Below are positions 5,709-5,950 of a stretch of 5,950 nucleotides of DNA, piece by piece. This DNA comes from JBOGTC01 sp050692055 (lineage in GTDB: Bacteria > Chloroflexota > Limnocylindria > QHBO01). The translations under genes and the position numbers were made by a program. The number at the start of each line of letters is the position of its first letter. The stretch's first letter is position 1. The stretch spans positions 1-5,950 of the forward strand of contig JBOGTC010000098.1 of assembly GCA_050692055.1 (NCBI GenBank). The letters run 5' to 3'. The notes beneath the pieces are model-generated. The model saw only the letters and a list, made by a program, of their open reading frames with translations. It did not search any database and was not told the DNA's origin.

Positions 5709-5774
5709 CTCGCCGCGGGTTCGCAGCGGATTCGCAGCGGATTCGCTGCGGATTCGCTGCCGGTTCGCCGCCCG
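5709..5774. repeat. Six direct 11-bp repeats, possible regulator-binding array
   Basis: Six contiguous 11-bp units start at 5709, 5720, 5731, 5742, 5753 and 5764. Units two and three are identical (ttcgcagcgga), the fourth is ttcgctgcgga, and the outer units are more degenerate (ctcgccgcggg, ttcgctgccgg, ttcgccgcccg). Each contains a heptamer CGCNGCG-like core; CGCAGCG and CGCTGCG are reverse complements, so units three and four also form a 7-bp stem with a 4-nt loop (5733-5750). The 11-bp period is close to one helical turn and not a multiple of three. That favours a DNA-level role over protein coding. The array sits about 60 bp upstream of the candidate -35 of the regulator gene. Confidence 0.8.
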
Positions 5775-5806
5775 CGCGGCGGCCATTGCATGGGATGGAG
5801 CTAACG

Positions 5807-5944
5807 GTGAAGAACAGACGCTTCGTCAGCTCATCTTCCCCGCCTGTTGCACCCGATGCAAAGGGCGACGAAGAAGGACCTGAAGTCGTCGACTTCTTCC
5901 CCGATACCTCCACCTGGTGCAATGCCGACGCTCCACCGGGCTGA
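5807..5944 (+). CDS. Possible divergent small ORF, 45 residues, unrecognised
   Basis: A GTG at 5807 has a GGAG Shine-Dalgarno 6 nt upstream (5797-5800) and opens a 45-codon frame ending in TGA at 5942. An in-frame ATG at 5795 would add four residues but has no clear Shine-Dalgarno. The product starts MKNRRFVSSSSPPVAPD, has an acidic middle (KGDEEGPEVVDFF) and ends TSTWCNADAPPG with a single cysteine. There is no membrane helix, signal peptide or known domain. Third-position G+C is about 64 percent by hand count, clearly below the neighbouring genes, so it may be non-coding or recently acquired. Its length and short Cys-containing tail allow a peptide-precursor reading, but no modification enzyme is seen in the window. 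It is the only plus-strand candidate and would be transcribed divergently from the regulator gene. Confidence 0.25.
   Translation: MKNRRFVSSSSPPVAPDAKGDEEGPEVVDFFPDTSTWCNADAPPG
5882..5896. repeat. 15-bp palindrome
   Basis: GAAGTCG and CGACTTC arms of 7 bp surround one central base at 5889. It lies inside the doubtful small ORF. It could be a dimer-binding operator or chance structure. Confidence 0.4.
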
Positions 5945-5950
5945 CCTAGG

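Larger units (their letters stand above)
5610..5950. other. Upstream region of the regulator gene (about 340 bp without a firm gene)
   Basis: The stretch contains, from right to left, a doubtful plus-strand small ORF (5807-5944) with an internal 15-bp palindrome, six 11-bp phased repeats (5709-5774), and a promoter-like hexamer pair (5619-5648) reading into the regulator gene. G+C is visibly lower and A/T-rich codons are commoner in 5800-5930 than in the flanking genes. Open frames on the minus strand here have no recognisable domain. Confidence 0.6.

Noticed and set aside
5709..5774. CRISPR-like array
   Set aside because: The units are 11 bp and contiguous without spacers, so this is a short tandem repeat and not a CRISPR array.
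5610..5786. N-terminal extension of the Lrp-family regulator through the repeat array
   Set aside because: It would give a 220-residue protein, longer than the family norm, and the added residues come from 11-bp repeats whose period does not keep frame.
5524..5922. Minus-strand open frame of 132 codons overlapping the regulator in another frame
   Set aside because: About 85 bp of it overlaps the confident regulator gene out of frame, and it runs through the 11-bp repeats. No domain or Shine-Dalgarno supports it.

Overview
The window is GC-rich DNA (by eye about two thirds G+C). It carries seven genes on the minus strand, read from the right end towards the left, and no gene on the plus strand that I can support firmly. 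GTG and TTG starts, very high third-position G+C and the gene families suggest an environmental Chloroflexota or Actinobacteriota member. That placement is inference; there is no rRNA or other phylogenetic marker here. No tRNA, CRISPR array, transposase or integrase was seen.

Layout in transcription order: (1) an upstream non-coding region, 5610-5950, holding six 11-bp phased repeats (5709-5774), a promoter-like pair of hexamers and a doubtful divergent small ORF; (2) an Lrp/AsnC-family regulator (5609-5124); (3) a class III PLP aminotransferase resembling glutamate-1-semialdehyde aminomutase but lacking its diagnostic loop (5110-3665); (4) a fusion of a DUF2231-type membrane domain with a Rieske [2Fe-2S] domain (3608-2742); (5) a small two-helix membrane protein (2653-2318); (6) an acyl-CoA dehydrogenase (2127-946); (7) EtfB (920-138); and (8) the first 43 complete codons of EtfA (131 to the window edge).

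The intergenic gaps are 13, 56, 88, 190, 25 and 6 bp. The regulator and aminotransferase look translationally linked, because the aminotransferase Shine-Dalgarno overlaps the regulator stop codon. The acyl-CoA dehydrogenase, EtfB and EtfA form a tight second cluster, and the 190-bp gap before it is the likeliest place for a second promoter.

A reasonable working picture is amino-acid or amino-acid-derived acid catabolism. An amino-acid-sensing Lrp-type regulator controls an aminotransferase. The acyl-CoA dehydrogenase oxidises a CoA thioester and passes electrons to the EtfAB flavoprotein. The membrane Rieske protein may belong to an associated membrane redox step. Only the dehydrogenase-to-ETF link is established biochemistry; the rest is inference from co-orientation. 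The least explained signal is the helically phased 11-bp repeat array upstream of the regulator.
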